Part shown: positions 8,102 to 16,250 of the stretch, one piece after another
How positions within the stretch are numbered: the first letter of the stretch is position 1
Layout: every line of letters starts with the position of its first letter
The notes under the pieces: generated by a model
The model's input: only the letters and a program-made list of their open reading frames with translations
Told to the model about the DNA's origin: nothing
Database searches by the model: none
Translations under genes and position numbers: made by a program
DNA from: 58-81 sp012729145
GTDB lineage: Bacteria; Synergistota; Synergistia; Synergistales; Thermovirgaceae
Length of the DNA: 64,000 nucleotides
Reading direction: 5' to 3'
Assembly (NCBI GenBank): GCA_040770625.1
Contig: JAXGIW010000002.1
Coordinates: 62,001-126,000 of the forward strand

Positions 8102-9261
8102 TCGTAACGGTGATCACCCCTTTCCCGGAGTTGCTGGGTCCGTTCTTCTCGACCGGCGTAATAGGGAAGGCTGTTGAAAAGAGTCTTATCGACATCCGTT
8201 TTATTAACCCTCGCGACCATTCTGATGGACATTACGGCCAGATCGATGATTACGCCTACGGCGGCGGGGGGATGGTGTTGATGGCTGAACCCCTTGCCAG
8301 AGCGGTTGATGAAGCAAAAGCCGGAGGTCAGGCCTTTGTGGTGCATCCGGGCCCCCAGGGCGTGGTCCTGGGACAGCATCTTGTGGAATCCCTTGCGTCG
8401 AAAGAGCACCTCGTTATCGTATGCGGCCGGTACGAAGGAGTGGACGAACGGTTCGTTGACAAGTACGTGGACCTGGAGATCTCCATAGGGGATTATGTCC
8501 TTACGGGGGGAGAACTGCCTGCCATGGTGATCATCGACGCCGTAGCCCGTCTTGTTCCGGGTGTGGTAGGGCAGGAAGCCGCCGTCGAGGAGGATTCCTT
8601 CTTCAGAGGTATGCTTGATACACCTCATTACACGAGGCCTTCTTCGTGGAAGGGGAGCGAGGTCCCCAGAGTCCTCACCGGAGGTGACCACCTAAAGACA
8701 AGTTCCTGGAGGCGCCGGCAGTCCGTGGCGAGGACACTCGGAAGAAGGCCCGATATGATCGCAAGGGCGAATATTGGACCCTACCTTGACAAGGGCGTTT
8801 ATGTCATACTTGTCCCAGCCAGACGGGAGGTAACCCTGGAAGAAGCGGAGGCCATTGCGGACCTTGGTGCCTCCTTCGGTTGCGAGAGGGCCATATTCAT
8901 CAGTACCGATGAGGCCTTTCACAAAGAACTCCAGGAGAGTCTTGGAGGGAAAGGGAAAGTCCTTCGATCACCGGGAAGAGCCATTGCCTGGATCAAGGAC
9001 CGTGAGAAAGAAGATCCCTTCGTTATCATCTGCGGAAGTACTGACAGGGGATCTATCCATTGGCTTGAAGCAAAGAGGCTCGGGCTCGCATCGGGGAGAC
9101 CCATAGTATTCCTGGCAGGCGAGGGAGCCGAGAGTTTTACGCCCGATCCGGGGCAACAGGTGTCCCTGGGTCCGGTCAGGGGCGGTAGGGATGACAGAAC
9201 CCTTTCCTGTCCCCGGGATACATTGGCCGTCATCCTGGACAGATTTTTCGGCCGGCGTTAG
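8098..9261 (+). CDS. trmD: tRNA (guanine-N1)-methyltransferase TrmD fused to a second RNA methyltransferase-like domain
   Basis: A 387-residue protein, about 140 residues longer than ordinary TrmD. Residues 1 to about 225 are TrmD: YGGGGMVLMAEPLARAV, then the trefoil-knot SAM site GRYEGVDERFVDKYVDLEISIGDYVLTGGELPA and the linker to a C-terminal tRNA-binding region. TrmD methylates G37 in tRNAs and prevents frameshifting. From about residue 229 (LDKGVYVILVPARREVT) a second domain resembles the SAM-dependent RNA methyltransferase family Methyltrn_RNA_4 (PF09936), itself thought to be SPOUT-like. In several other bacteria this domain is a separate neighbour of trmD. The target of the second domain is unknown. 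It sits between rimM and rplS, as usual. Confidence 0.93.
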   Translation: MIVTVITPFPELLGPFFSTGVIGKAVEKSLIDIRFINPRDHSDGHYGQIDDYAYGGGGMVLMAEPLARAVDEAKAGGQAFVVHPGPQGVVLGQHLVESLASKEHLVIVCGRYEGVDERFVDKYVDLEISIGDYVLTGGELPAMVIIDAVARLVPGVVGQEAAVEEDSFFRGMLDTPHYTRPSSWKGSEVPRVLTGGDHLKTSSWRRRQSVARTLGRRPDMIARANIGPYLDKGVYVILVPARREVTLEEAEAIADLGASFGCERAIFISTDEAFHKELQESLGGKGKVLRSPGRAIAWIKDREKEDPFVIICGSTDRGSIHWLEAKRLGLASGRPIVFLAGEGAESFTPDPGQQVSLGPVRGGRDDRTLSCPRDTLAVILDRFFGRR

Positions 9262-9297
9262 CATCTACAGGCAGTATTCAACAGGGAGGGAATGACA

Positions 9298-9645
9298 ATG
9301 GACTCAAGGATAGCTCTTATAGAGAGCAGATACCTGAGAAAGGAGACTCCCGAGTTCCGACCGGGCGACACCGTCAAGGTACACGTGAAGGTGACCGAGG
9401 GGAACAGGGAGAGGATCCAGGTCTTTGAAGGGATCGTTATCGCCAGGAAGCACGGGGGCATGCGAGAGACCTTTACCGTCCGGAAAGTATCGGGCGGGGT
9501 CGGTGTGGAGAGGGTCTTCCCGCTCCACTGTCCAAGCGTCGACCGCATCGAAGTGGTACGCCATGGAAGGGTCCGCAGGGCAAAACTCTACTACCTCAGG
9601 AAGCTCAGCGGAAAAGCTGCAAGGATCAAGGAGCGCCGCTTCTAG
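9298..9645 (+). CDS. rplS: 50S ribosomal protein L19
   Basis: A 115-residue L19, located at the 30S-50S interface. It contains FRPGDTVKVHVKVTEGNRERIQVFEGIVIARKHGG and the basic C-terminus RRAKLYYLRKLSGKAARIKERRF, both diagnostic. ATG at 9298 is preferred over ATG at 9292 because the AGGGAGGG SD (9283-9290) ends only one base before the latter. It is the last gene of the operon and is followed by a strong terminator. Confidence 0.98.
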   Translation: MDSRIALIESRYLRKETPEFRPGDTVKVHVKVTEGNRERIQVFEGIVIARKHGGMRETFTVRKVSGGVGVERVFPLHCPSVDRIEVVRHGRVRRAKLYYLRKLSGKAARIKERRF

Positions 9646-9668
9646 CACACCCTGTTGCCGGCCCTGTT

Positions 9669-9710
9669 AGCCGTCGCGCCCTGACCAAGGCGCGACGGCT
9701 CTTTCGTGCC
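9669..9710 (+). terminator. Rho-independent terminator after rplS
   Basis: A perfect 12-bp stem (AGCCGTCGCGCC at 9669-9680, GGCGCGACGGCT at 9689-9700) with an 8-base loop is followed by pyrimidine-rich sequence. It ends the ylxM-rplS operon. Confidence 0.85.
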
Positions 9711-9739
9711 CTTTCTTTTTCTGATATGGGGAGGTTGTT

Positions 9740-10666
9740 TTGGATTCTTTCCTGATGGTCCTGCCACTGGCCCTGGTCATGGGACTCGGGGTCCTTTTCC
9801 GCCGCATCGGTCTCCTGGATGGGAGAGCTGTCCACCGTCTTAATTCGATACTGTACTGGGCCGCTCTTCCGGCCCTTCTGTTCCGGTCGATCCTTGGGGT
9901 CGGTCCAGGCATACTCTCTGAACCAAACCTCTTCTGGGCGGTCCATTCGACATTTCTGATCGTCCCGGCTATAGCCCTGATCCTTGCAAGGATCTCAACC
10001 AGTGACAGGAGGAGGCTTGCCGTATCGGTGCTGGCCTCGATTAGATCGAACAACGTTTTTATGGGGATCCCCGCGGTTACGATCGCCATGGGACAGGAAG
10101 GATTTCAGGCCGTTTCTTTATACCTTGCCGTATCTTTGGTGGGGTTCAATTTTATCTCCATTACCTGGGGACAGGTGATCCTTTCCGGAAGACTGACCCT
10201 GAAATCCCTTCACGATACACTTCTGCAGCTATTGAAGAACCCCCTTATCCTGGCTAGCATTATGGGGATGGCTGGTGCATTCGCAGGGTTCAACAGGCTC
10301 CCCTTCTGGCTTGATTCCGCGGTTAAAATGGTGGGAGACACCGGAAGCGGCATAGCCCTGATCGCCCTGGGAGCCTCGATCAGTTTCGAAAACCTCCGCG
10401 GGGCCATGAAATCGGCATGGAGAGACAGCCTCTTCAAACTTTTTGTAAACCCGGCGCTTGTCTGGTGTGCCTTCCTGGCCTGGCCTGTTGATCCCGTGCT
10501 GCGGAACGCTGTTGTTCTGACTTCGGCAATGCCTGCCGCAGTCAACAGTTTCGTGATAGCCCACAAAATGGGGATGGACCACGAATACGCCGGCAAGATC
10601 GTGGCCCTGAGTACGGCCCTCTCGGTCTTCTCCCTCCCGATATGGATTTGGCTGTTGGGGATATAG
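9740..10666 (+). CDS. AEC (auxin efflux carrier) family transporter
   Basis: A 308-residue integral membrane protein with about ten hydrophobic segments. The N-terminus MVLPLALVMGLGVLFRRIGLLD, the SNNVFMGIPAV block (about residue 100), and the C-terminal VVLTSAMPAAVNSFVIAHKMG match AEC permeases (PIN/YfdV/MleP-like), which move carboxylates or amino-acid-derived anions. TTG at 9740 follows GGGGAGG with good spacing. It stands alone after the rplS terminator. The substrate cannot be inferred from neighbours. Confidence 0.88.
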   Translation: MDSFLMVLPLALVMGLGVLFRRIGLLDGRAVHRLNSILYWAALPALLFRSILGVGPGILSEPNLFWAVHSTFLIVPAIALILARISTSDRRRLAVSVLASIRSNNVFMGIPAVTIAMGQEGFQAVSLYLAVSLVGFNFISITWGQVILSGRLTLKSLHDTLLQLLKNPLILASIMGMAGAFAGFNRLPFWLDSAVKMVGDTGSGIALIALGASISFENLRGAMKSAWRDSLFKLFVNPALVWCAFLAWPVDPVLRNAVVLTSAMPAAVNSFVIAHKMGMDHEYAGKIVALSTALSVFSLPIWIWLLGI

Positions 10667-10763
10667 GGCTTCGACAGGGGGTGTTCATGGGCCGGTACCG
10701 TAAGGATCGACCGGACACAGGGATGACAGGGCATCGCCGGGTCACGTATGGAGACCTTTGTCC

Positions 10764-10792
10764 TTGACGCACCACTTCAACTTGCATATAAT
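10764..10792 (+). promoter_or_regulatory. Promoter of tRNA-Leu
   Basis: TTGACG (10764-10769) and TATAAT (10787-10792) with exactly 17 bases between, ending 19 bases before the tRNA 5' end. This is close to the best sigma-70 consensus and fits a stable RNA gene. Confidence 0.85.
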
Positions 10793-10811
10793 TCTTTCGC
10801 ATCTTTGGAAC

Positions 10812-10898
10812 GCGGGGGTGGCGGAACAGGTAGACGCGCTAGGTTGAGGGCCTAGTGGCTTACGGGCTGTGGGAGTTCAAGTCTCCCCCTCCGCACCA
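10812..10898 (+). tRNA. tRNA-Leu (anticodon GAG)
   Basis: An 87-nt cloverleaf with CCA encoded. The acceptor GCGGGGG pairs with CCTCCGC (one G-U). The anticodon stem CTAGG/CCTAG holds the loop TTGAGGG, giving anticodon GAG for leucine codons CUC/CUU. A long variable arm (class II tRNA) follows, then the T arm GGGAG-TTCAAGT-CTCCC. The discriminator is A at 10895. Confidence 0.96.
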
Positions 10899-10909
10899 TG
10901 GAAACAGGT

Positions 10910-10940
10910 GACGGCCGCTACTCAAGGAGCGGCCGTCCTT
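10910..10940. terminator. Bidirectional terminator between tRNA-Leu and typA
   Basis: A 10-bp perfect stem (GACGGCCGCT at 10910-10919, AGCGGCCGTC at 10928-10937) with an 8-base loop lies between the tRNA and the convergent typA stop, so it can serve both. Confidence 0.8.
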
Positions 10941-10957
10941 CATTTCCCCGGCCGTGA

Positions 10958-12832
10958 TCAGGACACCTCCCTGTGCAGCCTCTTCTTCCTCTTGTTGTCA
11001 TCGAGAATTGCCTTCCTGATCCTGACGGACAGGGGGGTCACCTCGACGAGCTCATCAGAGGCTATCCACTCCAGGGCCTTTTCAAGGGTCATCTTTCTTG
11101 GGGTGTCCAGTTTTGTGTACTGATCCTGGGTGGATGAGCGGTGGTTGGTCATCTGCTTTCTCTTCGTGGGGTTGCAGACCATGTCCCCGGGGCGGGAGTT
11201 CTCGCCCACAACCATGCCCTCGTAGACCCTGTCCATGGGGCTTATGAATAGGGTACAACGCTCCTGCAGGTTTTCGATCTGGTAAGCCGTGGCTTCTCCA
11301 GTTTCGAGGCTGACCACGGAACCCCTGTTCCTGGGATTTATCTCCCCCGTCCACGGACCGTATCCGTTGAAGGACGAAGACATGATGCCCATTCCCCTGG
11401 TATCGGTCAGGAACTCCCCCCGGTAGCCGATGAGACCCCTGGTGGGGATCGAGAACTCCATCCGGAGCGTATTCCCGCCTGAAGGGTTCAGGAGGCCGAG
11501 CATGCGCCCCTTTCTTCTGGCAATCTTTTCGAAGACCACTCCCTGGTACTCCTCGGGAACATCTATGATCAGGGATTCCATTGGCTCGAAGAGCCGGCCG
11601 TCGATCATCTCTGTTATGACTTCAGGTCGGGATACGCAGAACTCGGCACCCTCACGTCTCATCTCCTCGATCAGTATGGCAAGATGAAGCTCTCCTCTGC
11701 CTGAGATCTTGATCCCGTCGGGCCTCCCCAGGTCCTCCATATGGAGGGCTATGTTCATCCTGGTCTCTCTTTCGATCCTGGAGCGGATCTGTCTCAGGGT
11801 TATGGCCTGGCCCTCCTGGCCTGCGAAGGGACCGTTGTTGACAAGGATGAACATCGATATGGTGGGCTCTTCGATGGAGAGGGGTTTCATCGCCGGGTCT
11901 TCGATCACAGGGGAAGAGAAGACGTCCCCGATGCCGATCTCCTTCGGTCCCGATATCCATATTATATCCCCGGCGTTAACTTCCTCGACAGGGACCCGGT
12001 CCAGCCCCCTTGTTATCCACATCTGTGCTGCCTTTTCCCGGCTGCTGTCGGTTACCTCCCAGTCCCCCTCCTGCTTCCTGGGGTCGAACCAGCGTGAGGT
12101 GGTCCTGATGAACTCTTCACCCTGTCTAAGGGAACCCTGGAGTACCTTGCCGCATCCGATACGGCCGGAGTATTCATTCCAGGCGAGGGTGGTCACCTGC
12201 ATCAGGAACGGGGCCTCCGGATCAGCCTCGGGAGCGGGTACGTATTCGATGATCATGTCGAAAAGAGCTTTCATATCTCCTGGCTTTGCGGTCTCTCCCA
12301 TATCTTTCACCGCCCAGCCCTGCAGCCCCGATCCGTAGATGACAGGGAAATCAGCCTGCTCGTCCGTTGCCCCCAGTTCGATGAAGAGGTCGAAGGTCCT
12401 GTTCAGGGTTTCTGCCAGGTCTGCTCCAGGGCGATCCGCCTTGTTTATGAACACCAGCGGCCTCAGCCCCATTGCCAGGGCGTGGCGGAGTACATACCGG
12501 GTCTGCGGCATGGGACCCTCGTTGGCATCCACCAGCAGAAGCACAGAATCGACGGTCGAAAGGACCCTCTCCACTTCCCCGGAAAAGTCAGCATGTCCAG
12601 GGGTATCCACAAGGTTGATCAGGTGATCACCCCAGGTTACTGTACAGTGTTTTGAGCGAATGGTTATGCCCCGCTCCCTCTCCAGCTCATTGCTGTCCAT
12701 TACTCGTTCCTCAATGCGGGCGTTCTCGCGGAAGACCCTGGCAGCGCGGAAGATAGAATCGATAAGGGTGGTCTTTCCGTGGTCGATGTGGGCAATTATC
12801 GCAAGGTTGCGGATCTTTTCGACTTCGTGCAT
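10958..12832 (-). CDS. typA: GTP-binding protein TypA/BipA
   Basis: A 624-residue translational GTPase related to EF-G/LepA, which binds ribosomes and is linked to stress, cold growth and 50S assembly. The G domain begins MHEVEKIRNLAIIAHIDHGKTTLIDSIF (G1), followed by ERERGITI, DTPGHADFSGEVERV (G3) and NKADRPGA (G4). EF-G-like domains follow, then the BipA C-terminal domain with TRGLIGYRGEFLTDTRGMGIM. ATG at 12832 has AGGAGATGG upstream; a longer frame upstream is not supported. Its leader contains a 13-base direct repeat (12846-12858 and 12870-12882) of unknown meaning. Length is normal (about 600-620). Confidence 0.97.
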   Translation of the reverse strand: MHEVEKIRNLAIIAHIDHGKTTLIDSIFRAARVFRENARIEERVMDSNELERERGITIRSKHCTVTWGDHLINLVDTPGHADFSGEVERVLSTVDSVLLLVDANEGPMPQTRYVLRHALAMGLRPLVFINKADRPGADLAETLNRTFDLFIELGATDEQADFPVIYGSGLQGWAVKDMGETAKPGDMKALFDMIIEYVPAPEADPEAPFLMQVTTLAWNEYSGRIGCGKVLQGSLRQGEEFIRTTSRWFDPRKQEGDWEVTDSSREKAAQMWITRGLDRVPVEEVNAGDIIWISGPKEIGIGDVFSSPVIEDPAMKPLSIEEPTISMFILVNNGPFAGQEGQAITLRQIRSRIERETRMNIALHMEDLGRPDGIKISGRGELHLAILIEEMRREGAEFCVSRPEVITEMIDGRLFEPMESLIIDVPEEYQGVVFEKIARRKGRMLGLLNPSGGNTLRMEFSIPTRGLIGYRGEFLTDTRGMGIMSSSFNGYGPWTGEINPRNRGSVVSLETGEATAYQIENLQERCTLFISPMDRVYEGMVVGENSRPGDMVCNPTKRKQMTNHRSSTQDQYTKLDTPRKMTLEKALEWIASDELVEVTPLSVRIRKAILDDNKRKKRLHREVS

Positions 12833-13037
12833 TTTTCTGCCATCTCCTGAAAAAAGGTTCTGGGCGTTCCCTGAAAAAAGGTGCACAGGCTGGGAATGAT
12901 ACATCTTCGGGGCTGTTCAGGCAATATGCCATTATTTGGATCCCGGGCCTGGAAAAACTTGCCCCCCGGGGATCTGGATATTAAACTTCTTCTGGAGAAC
13001 CCATGGATATATTGAATACCCGGAGGTCAGGCTATTG

Positions 13038-13712
13038 ATGAGCAGATCGTCCCAACCGGCTTTTCTGGTATTTCTTGTACTTCTCTGGTCCTTCTTTTCG
13101 ATCGTCACAGTTCCTGCCTTCGCGGAGGGGGAGAGGTACGACAGGCTTGAGGTGATCGTTCCTGTTCAGTCCGAAGAGGATCCCGGAATGGATGTCCTGT
13201 CGGATCTAAAGGCGGATGTCATCGTGTCGGCTTTTACAAGGGTCAACAGGAGTCTGGACATTCCTACGGCATCTAATTACGCCTCCCATGTTCTTGAGGC
13301 TGCCGGGGAGTTCGGTATCCACCCCTTCATGATAGCCTCGATAATAATCAGGGAGTCCACGGTCAGACAGAATGCCCGATCACGCTATGCCTACGGGCTG
13401 ATGCAGATCAACTGGAAGGCTCATCGCAAGGGTTTGACAAAAGCTTTCAGCACCATCAGGACCCTAGATGATCTGCTGCAGCCTCGTAACAATATTTTTG
13501 CGGGAACGTATATCTTCTCCTGGTATCTCAGATCGAGCGATGGGGACATGGACAAGGCCCTCTCGAAATACCTCGGGAGGACCGGGAAGAAGTATGTCTC
13601 CAGGGTCATGTCGGGTTACAGGGATATGATAAAGGATCTGGAGGAACGCAAGGACAAGTACGGGAGCGAAACCGTAAGAAGTTCCTCTAGTGTGGCCTTT
13701 GCTGTAGAATAG
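13038..13712 (+). CDS. Secreted lytic transglycosylase (SLT domain)
   Basis: A 224-residue exported protein. Residues 1 to about 30 form a signal peptide (hydrophobic FLVFLVLLWSFFSIVTVPAFA, cleavage after AFA). Residues about 100-200 form a soluble lytic transglycosylase domain with catalytic Glu in IIIRESTVRQNARSRYAYGLMQINW, followed by NIFAGTYIFSWYL. Such enzymes cleave the glycan chains of peptidoglycan with 1,6-anhydro product formation. GGAGGT at 13022-13027 supports either ATG 13038 or TTG 13035. It is divergent from typA and a separate unit from the flavin oxidoreductase 46 bases downstream. Confidence 0.9.
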   Translation: MSRSSQPAFLVFLVLLWSFFSIVTVPAFAEGERYDRLEVIVPVQSEEDPGMDVLSDLKADVIVSAFTRVNRSLDIPTASNYASHVLEAAGEFGIHPFMIASIIIRESTVRQNARSRYAYGLMQINWKAHRKGLTKAFSTIRTLDDLLQPRNNIFAGTYIFSWYLRSSDGDMDKALSKYLGRTGKKYVSRVMSGYRDMIKDLEERKDKYGSETVRSSSSVAFAVE

Positions 13713-13758
13713 ACCGGTCGTTCTGGTCCAGAATCCATCTTAAGAGGGAGCGGTGTAA

Positions 13759-14835
13759 TTGGCAAACTCTTTACCGGTTCTCAGGATAGGAAAGTATTCC
13801 CCCAGGTACCCCCTTATCCAGGGAGGAATGGGGGTGCGCATCTCCGGCCCGAGCCTGGCCGGGGCTGTCGCCAGTGCGGGCGGGATCGGTACCATTGCCA
13901 GCGTAGGACTTGCCGTTGCCTCCGATGTTTACGACGGCAGGAACTACTTCGAAGCCAACCAGATCGTTCTGAAAAAGGACGTTGAGGAAGCCAGAAAGAG
14001 CTCCGGCGGGGGGATCATCGCTGTTAACGCCATGGTCGCCCTCACCGACTATGACCTTCACGTAAGGGCTGCCTGTGAAGGCGGCGCAGATATGATCATA
14101 TCCGGGGCGGGGTTGCCCCTGAGACTCCCGGAGCTGACCAGGGAATTCCCTCACGTAGCACTTGTCCCCATAGTCAGTTCCACCAAGGCGGCAAGCCTGA
14201 TAATCAGACGATGGGAAAAGCTCTACGGGAGGCTTCCGGACGCCTTCGTGGTCGAGACGCCTCTTTACGCGGGGGGGCACCTTGGCGTGACCAAGATGGA
14301 ACATGTCATGGACGAGGCGCTCTCACTGGAGTCTGTCATTCCGGGGCTGGTCAGGTATCTCGATGAAGAAGTGGGTGAGGATATCCCCGTTATAGGTGCG
14401 GGGGGGATATGGGACCGTGGTGACATGGACAAGGTCTTTTCCCTGGGCGCTAGAGGGGTTCAGATGGGCACCCGGTTCGCGTCTACCCTTGAAGGTGATG
14501 CCGACATCAGGTTCAAACAGGCCCTTATCGACGCCCGTGAAGAGGACGTGGTGATCATTAAGAGCCCCGTGGGTATACCCGGCCGGGCGCTCAGGTCTCC
14601 ATTCGTCGAGAAATACCTGGAAGGTACCGTTGAGAGCAAACCCTGTTTTGCCAACTGCCTCTCCCACTGTTCTTACCGGACTGACAGACAGGCCTTCTGT
14701 ATAGCCCAGGCCCTGGTGGACGCCTTCCGCGGCAACTGGGAGGAGGGGCTTTTCTTCTGTGGTTCCAACGTAGCCAGGATAACCAGGATGGAGACCGTTG
14801 AGGAGATCTTCAGGGATCTCTTCGGTCAAGAGTAG
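13759..14835 (+). CDS. NAD(P)H-dependent flavin oxidoreductase / nitronate monooxygenase family
   Basis: A 358-residue TIM-barrel FMN enzyme. It starts with the family signature IQGGMGVRISGPSLAGAVASAGGIGTI (residues 20-50) and has GAGGIWDRGDMDKVFSLGARGVQMGTRF for phosphate binding of FMN (about 215-245). A Cys-rich segment (CFANCLSHC) lies near the C-terminus. Relatives include nitronate monooxygenase, which oxidises alkyl nitronates, and FabK enoyl-ACP reductase. The motif pattern favours the nitronate monooxygenase-like group, but the function is unproven and oxygen use is doubtful in an anaerobe. TTG at 13759 follows an AGAGGGAG SD. A strong bidirectional terminator follows. Confidence 0.88.
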   Translation: MANSLPVLRIGKYSPRYPLIQGGMGVRISGPSLAGAVASAGGIGTIASVGLAVASDVYDGRNYFEANQIVLKKDVEEARKSSGGGIIAVNAMVALTDYDLHVRAACEGGADMIISGAGLPLRLPELTREFPHVALVPIVSSTKAASLIIRRWEKLYGRLPDAFVVETPLYAGGHLGVTKMEHVMDEALSLESVIPGLVRYLDEEVGEDIPVIGAGGIWDRGDMDKVFSLGARGVQMGTRFASTLEGDADIRFKQALIDAREEDVVIIKSPVGIPGRALRSPFVEKYLEGTVESKPCFANCLSHCSYRTDRQAFCIAQALVDAFRGNWEEGLFFCGSNVARITRMETVEEIFRDLFGQE

Positions 14836-14865
14836 CGACCGGAGACCTTCCACCGGATATTGAAG

Positions 14866-14905
14866 GGATCAGGGCCGGGTCCGTTCTGTGACCCGGCCCT
14901 GATCC
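14866..14905. terminator. Bidirectional terminator, 16-bp perfect stem
   Basis: Arms GGATCAGGGCCGGGTC (14866-14881) and GACCCGGCCCTGATCC (14890-14905) with an 8-base loop separate the flavin oxidoreductase from the convergent MFS gene. Confidence 0.85.
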
Positions 14906-14933
14906 TTGGTCGACCTTGAACGTCGGTCTTCTC

Positions 14934-16229
14934 TCAGCTGTATCCCTTCTCTTTAAGGAGGGGTAACGCCAATGCCTTCAGACCCGGAAGGTTTCTGAAG
15001 AAAATTAGCGATGCCCCGACGCATACCAGGCCTCCGATGAAAAGGGTTAGTGGAGCCCCGAAAAGTTTCGCCGACGCACCCGCAAGAAGACTCCCCACAG
15101 GGCCCGTACCTATAATGGACATGACGTAGAGGCTCATCACCCGCCCCCTCATGTGTTCCTCAACTAGAGCCTGTATCAGGGTGTTGCATGAAGAGATGGA
15201 GAGGACCATTCCGAATCCCACCAGTGGCATAAGTGAAATGGACAGGATCTGGACCCTTGACATGGAGAACAGAGACAGCGCTACCCCGAAAAGAGCCGTA
15301 GCGTAAGCTGCCACCTTCCCCAGACCTATGGGGCTCTTGCGCAGGGCCAGAAAGATCGTCCCCGCCAGAGCCCCGATCCCTGTGGATGCAAGGAGATACC
15401 CCAGGGTCTTCGGCCCGCCACCGAGTATCTCCTTAGCGAATACGGGGAGCATCACCAGGTAAGGCAGCCCGAAGAGGCTCAAGAGCGTCAAAAGGATCAA
15501 CAAGGCCTTGATGGGAGGGAAGTTGAAGGCGTACTCAAGGCCGTCAATAACTCCCGACAGCCCCGGCTTGGGCCGGATCGAGGGTTCCCTCGGCGGCACC
15601 CTGATCGCCCTGAGTGCAGCGATAGTCGCAAGGAAGGAGAGGCCGTTGACAAGAAAGCATATCCCCTCACCGACGGCCGCTATGGCTATTCCTGCTATGG
15701 AGGGTCCAATAAGCCTGGCGGAGTTGAATAGTGATGAGTTGAGGGCGATGGCGTTCCCGAGATCATCCTTCCTGTCAACGAGCTGGATCACGAAGGCCTG
15801 GCGGGCCGGCATATCGAAAGAGTTAACCACTCCCAGGAAGGTGCTCAGGATTACAATATGCCAGTAGAGAATGGTGCCCGAGAGGGTGAGTGCGGCAAGG
15901 ACCAGGGCCTGGGCGACGGCCATCCACTGGGTGATCAGGAGGAGTTTTCTCAGTTCCCACCTTTCAAGCCAGACCCCGGTAAAAAGAGTGAGGAAAAATA
16001 TGGGGATCTGTCCGATAAAATCGACAAAGCCCAGGGAGAGGGGCGAAAGGGTGATACGGTAGACCAGCCAGCTCAGGGCTACCCTCTGGATCCAGAGCCC
16101 TATGAGGGATATGCTCTGGCCCATGAAGAAGAGCCTGTAGTTGCGTGAACCAAGGGCTCTCAGTCCCTGCCTGAAACCCCTTCCGGTCTGAACTCCGAAT
16201 TCCACAAGACGGGTCCTGAAGTAATGCAC
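14934..16229 (-). CDS. MFS transporter (EntS/MFS_3-like)
   Basis: A 431-residue major facilitator with about twelve hydrophobic segments. The N-terminus LGSRNYRLFFMGQSISLIGLWIQRVALSWLVY is the typical start of the MFS_3 exporter group, and ARQAFVIQLVDRKDDLGNAIALNSSLFNSARLIGPSIAG (about residue 150) is its most conserved block. Members export siderophores or drugs; the substrate here is unknown. The start is GTG at 16229 with AGGAAG five bases upstream. The gene begins 21 bases after pepF ends on the same strand, so the two may be cotranscribed. Confidence 0.9.
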   Translation of the reverse strand: MHYFRTRLVEFGVQTGRGFRQGLRALGSRNYRLFFMGQSISLIGLWIQRVALSWLVYRITLSPLSLGFVDFIGQIPIFFLTLFTGVWLERWELRKLLLITQWMAVAQALVLAALTLSGTILYWHIVILSTFLGVVNSFDMPARQAFVIQLVDRKDDLGNAIALNSSLFNSARLIGPSIAGIAIAAVGEGICFLVNGLSFLATIAALRAIRVPPREPSIRPKPGLSGVIDGLEYAFNFPPIKALLILLTLLSLFGLPYLVMLPVFAKEILGGGPKTLGYLLASTGIGALAGTIFLALRKSPIGLGKVAAYATALFGVALSLFSMSRVQILSISLMPLVGFGMVLSISSCNTLIQALVEEHMRGRVMSLYVMSIIGTGPVGSLLAGASAKLFGAPLTLFIGGLVCVGASLIFFRNLPGLKALALPLLKEKGYS

Positions 16230-16250
16230 GGCTCTTCCTGATACCTCCCG

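Noticed and set aside
12846..12882. Regulatory meaning of the 13-base direct repeat in the typA leader
   Set aside because: It is an isolated A-rich pair without a promoter or partner; kept only as a note.
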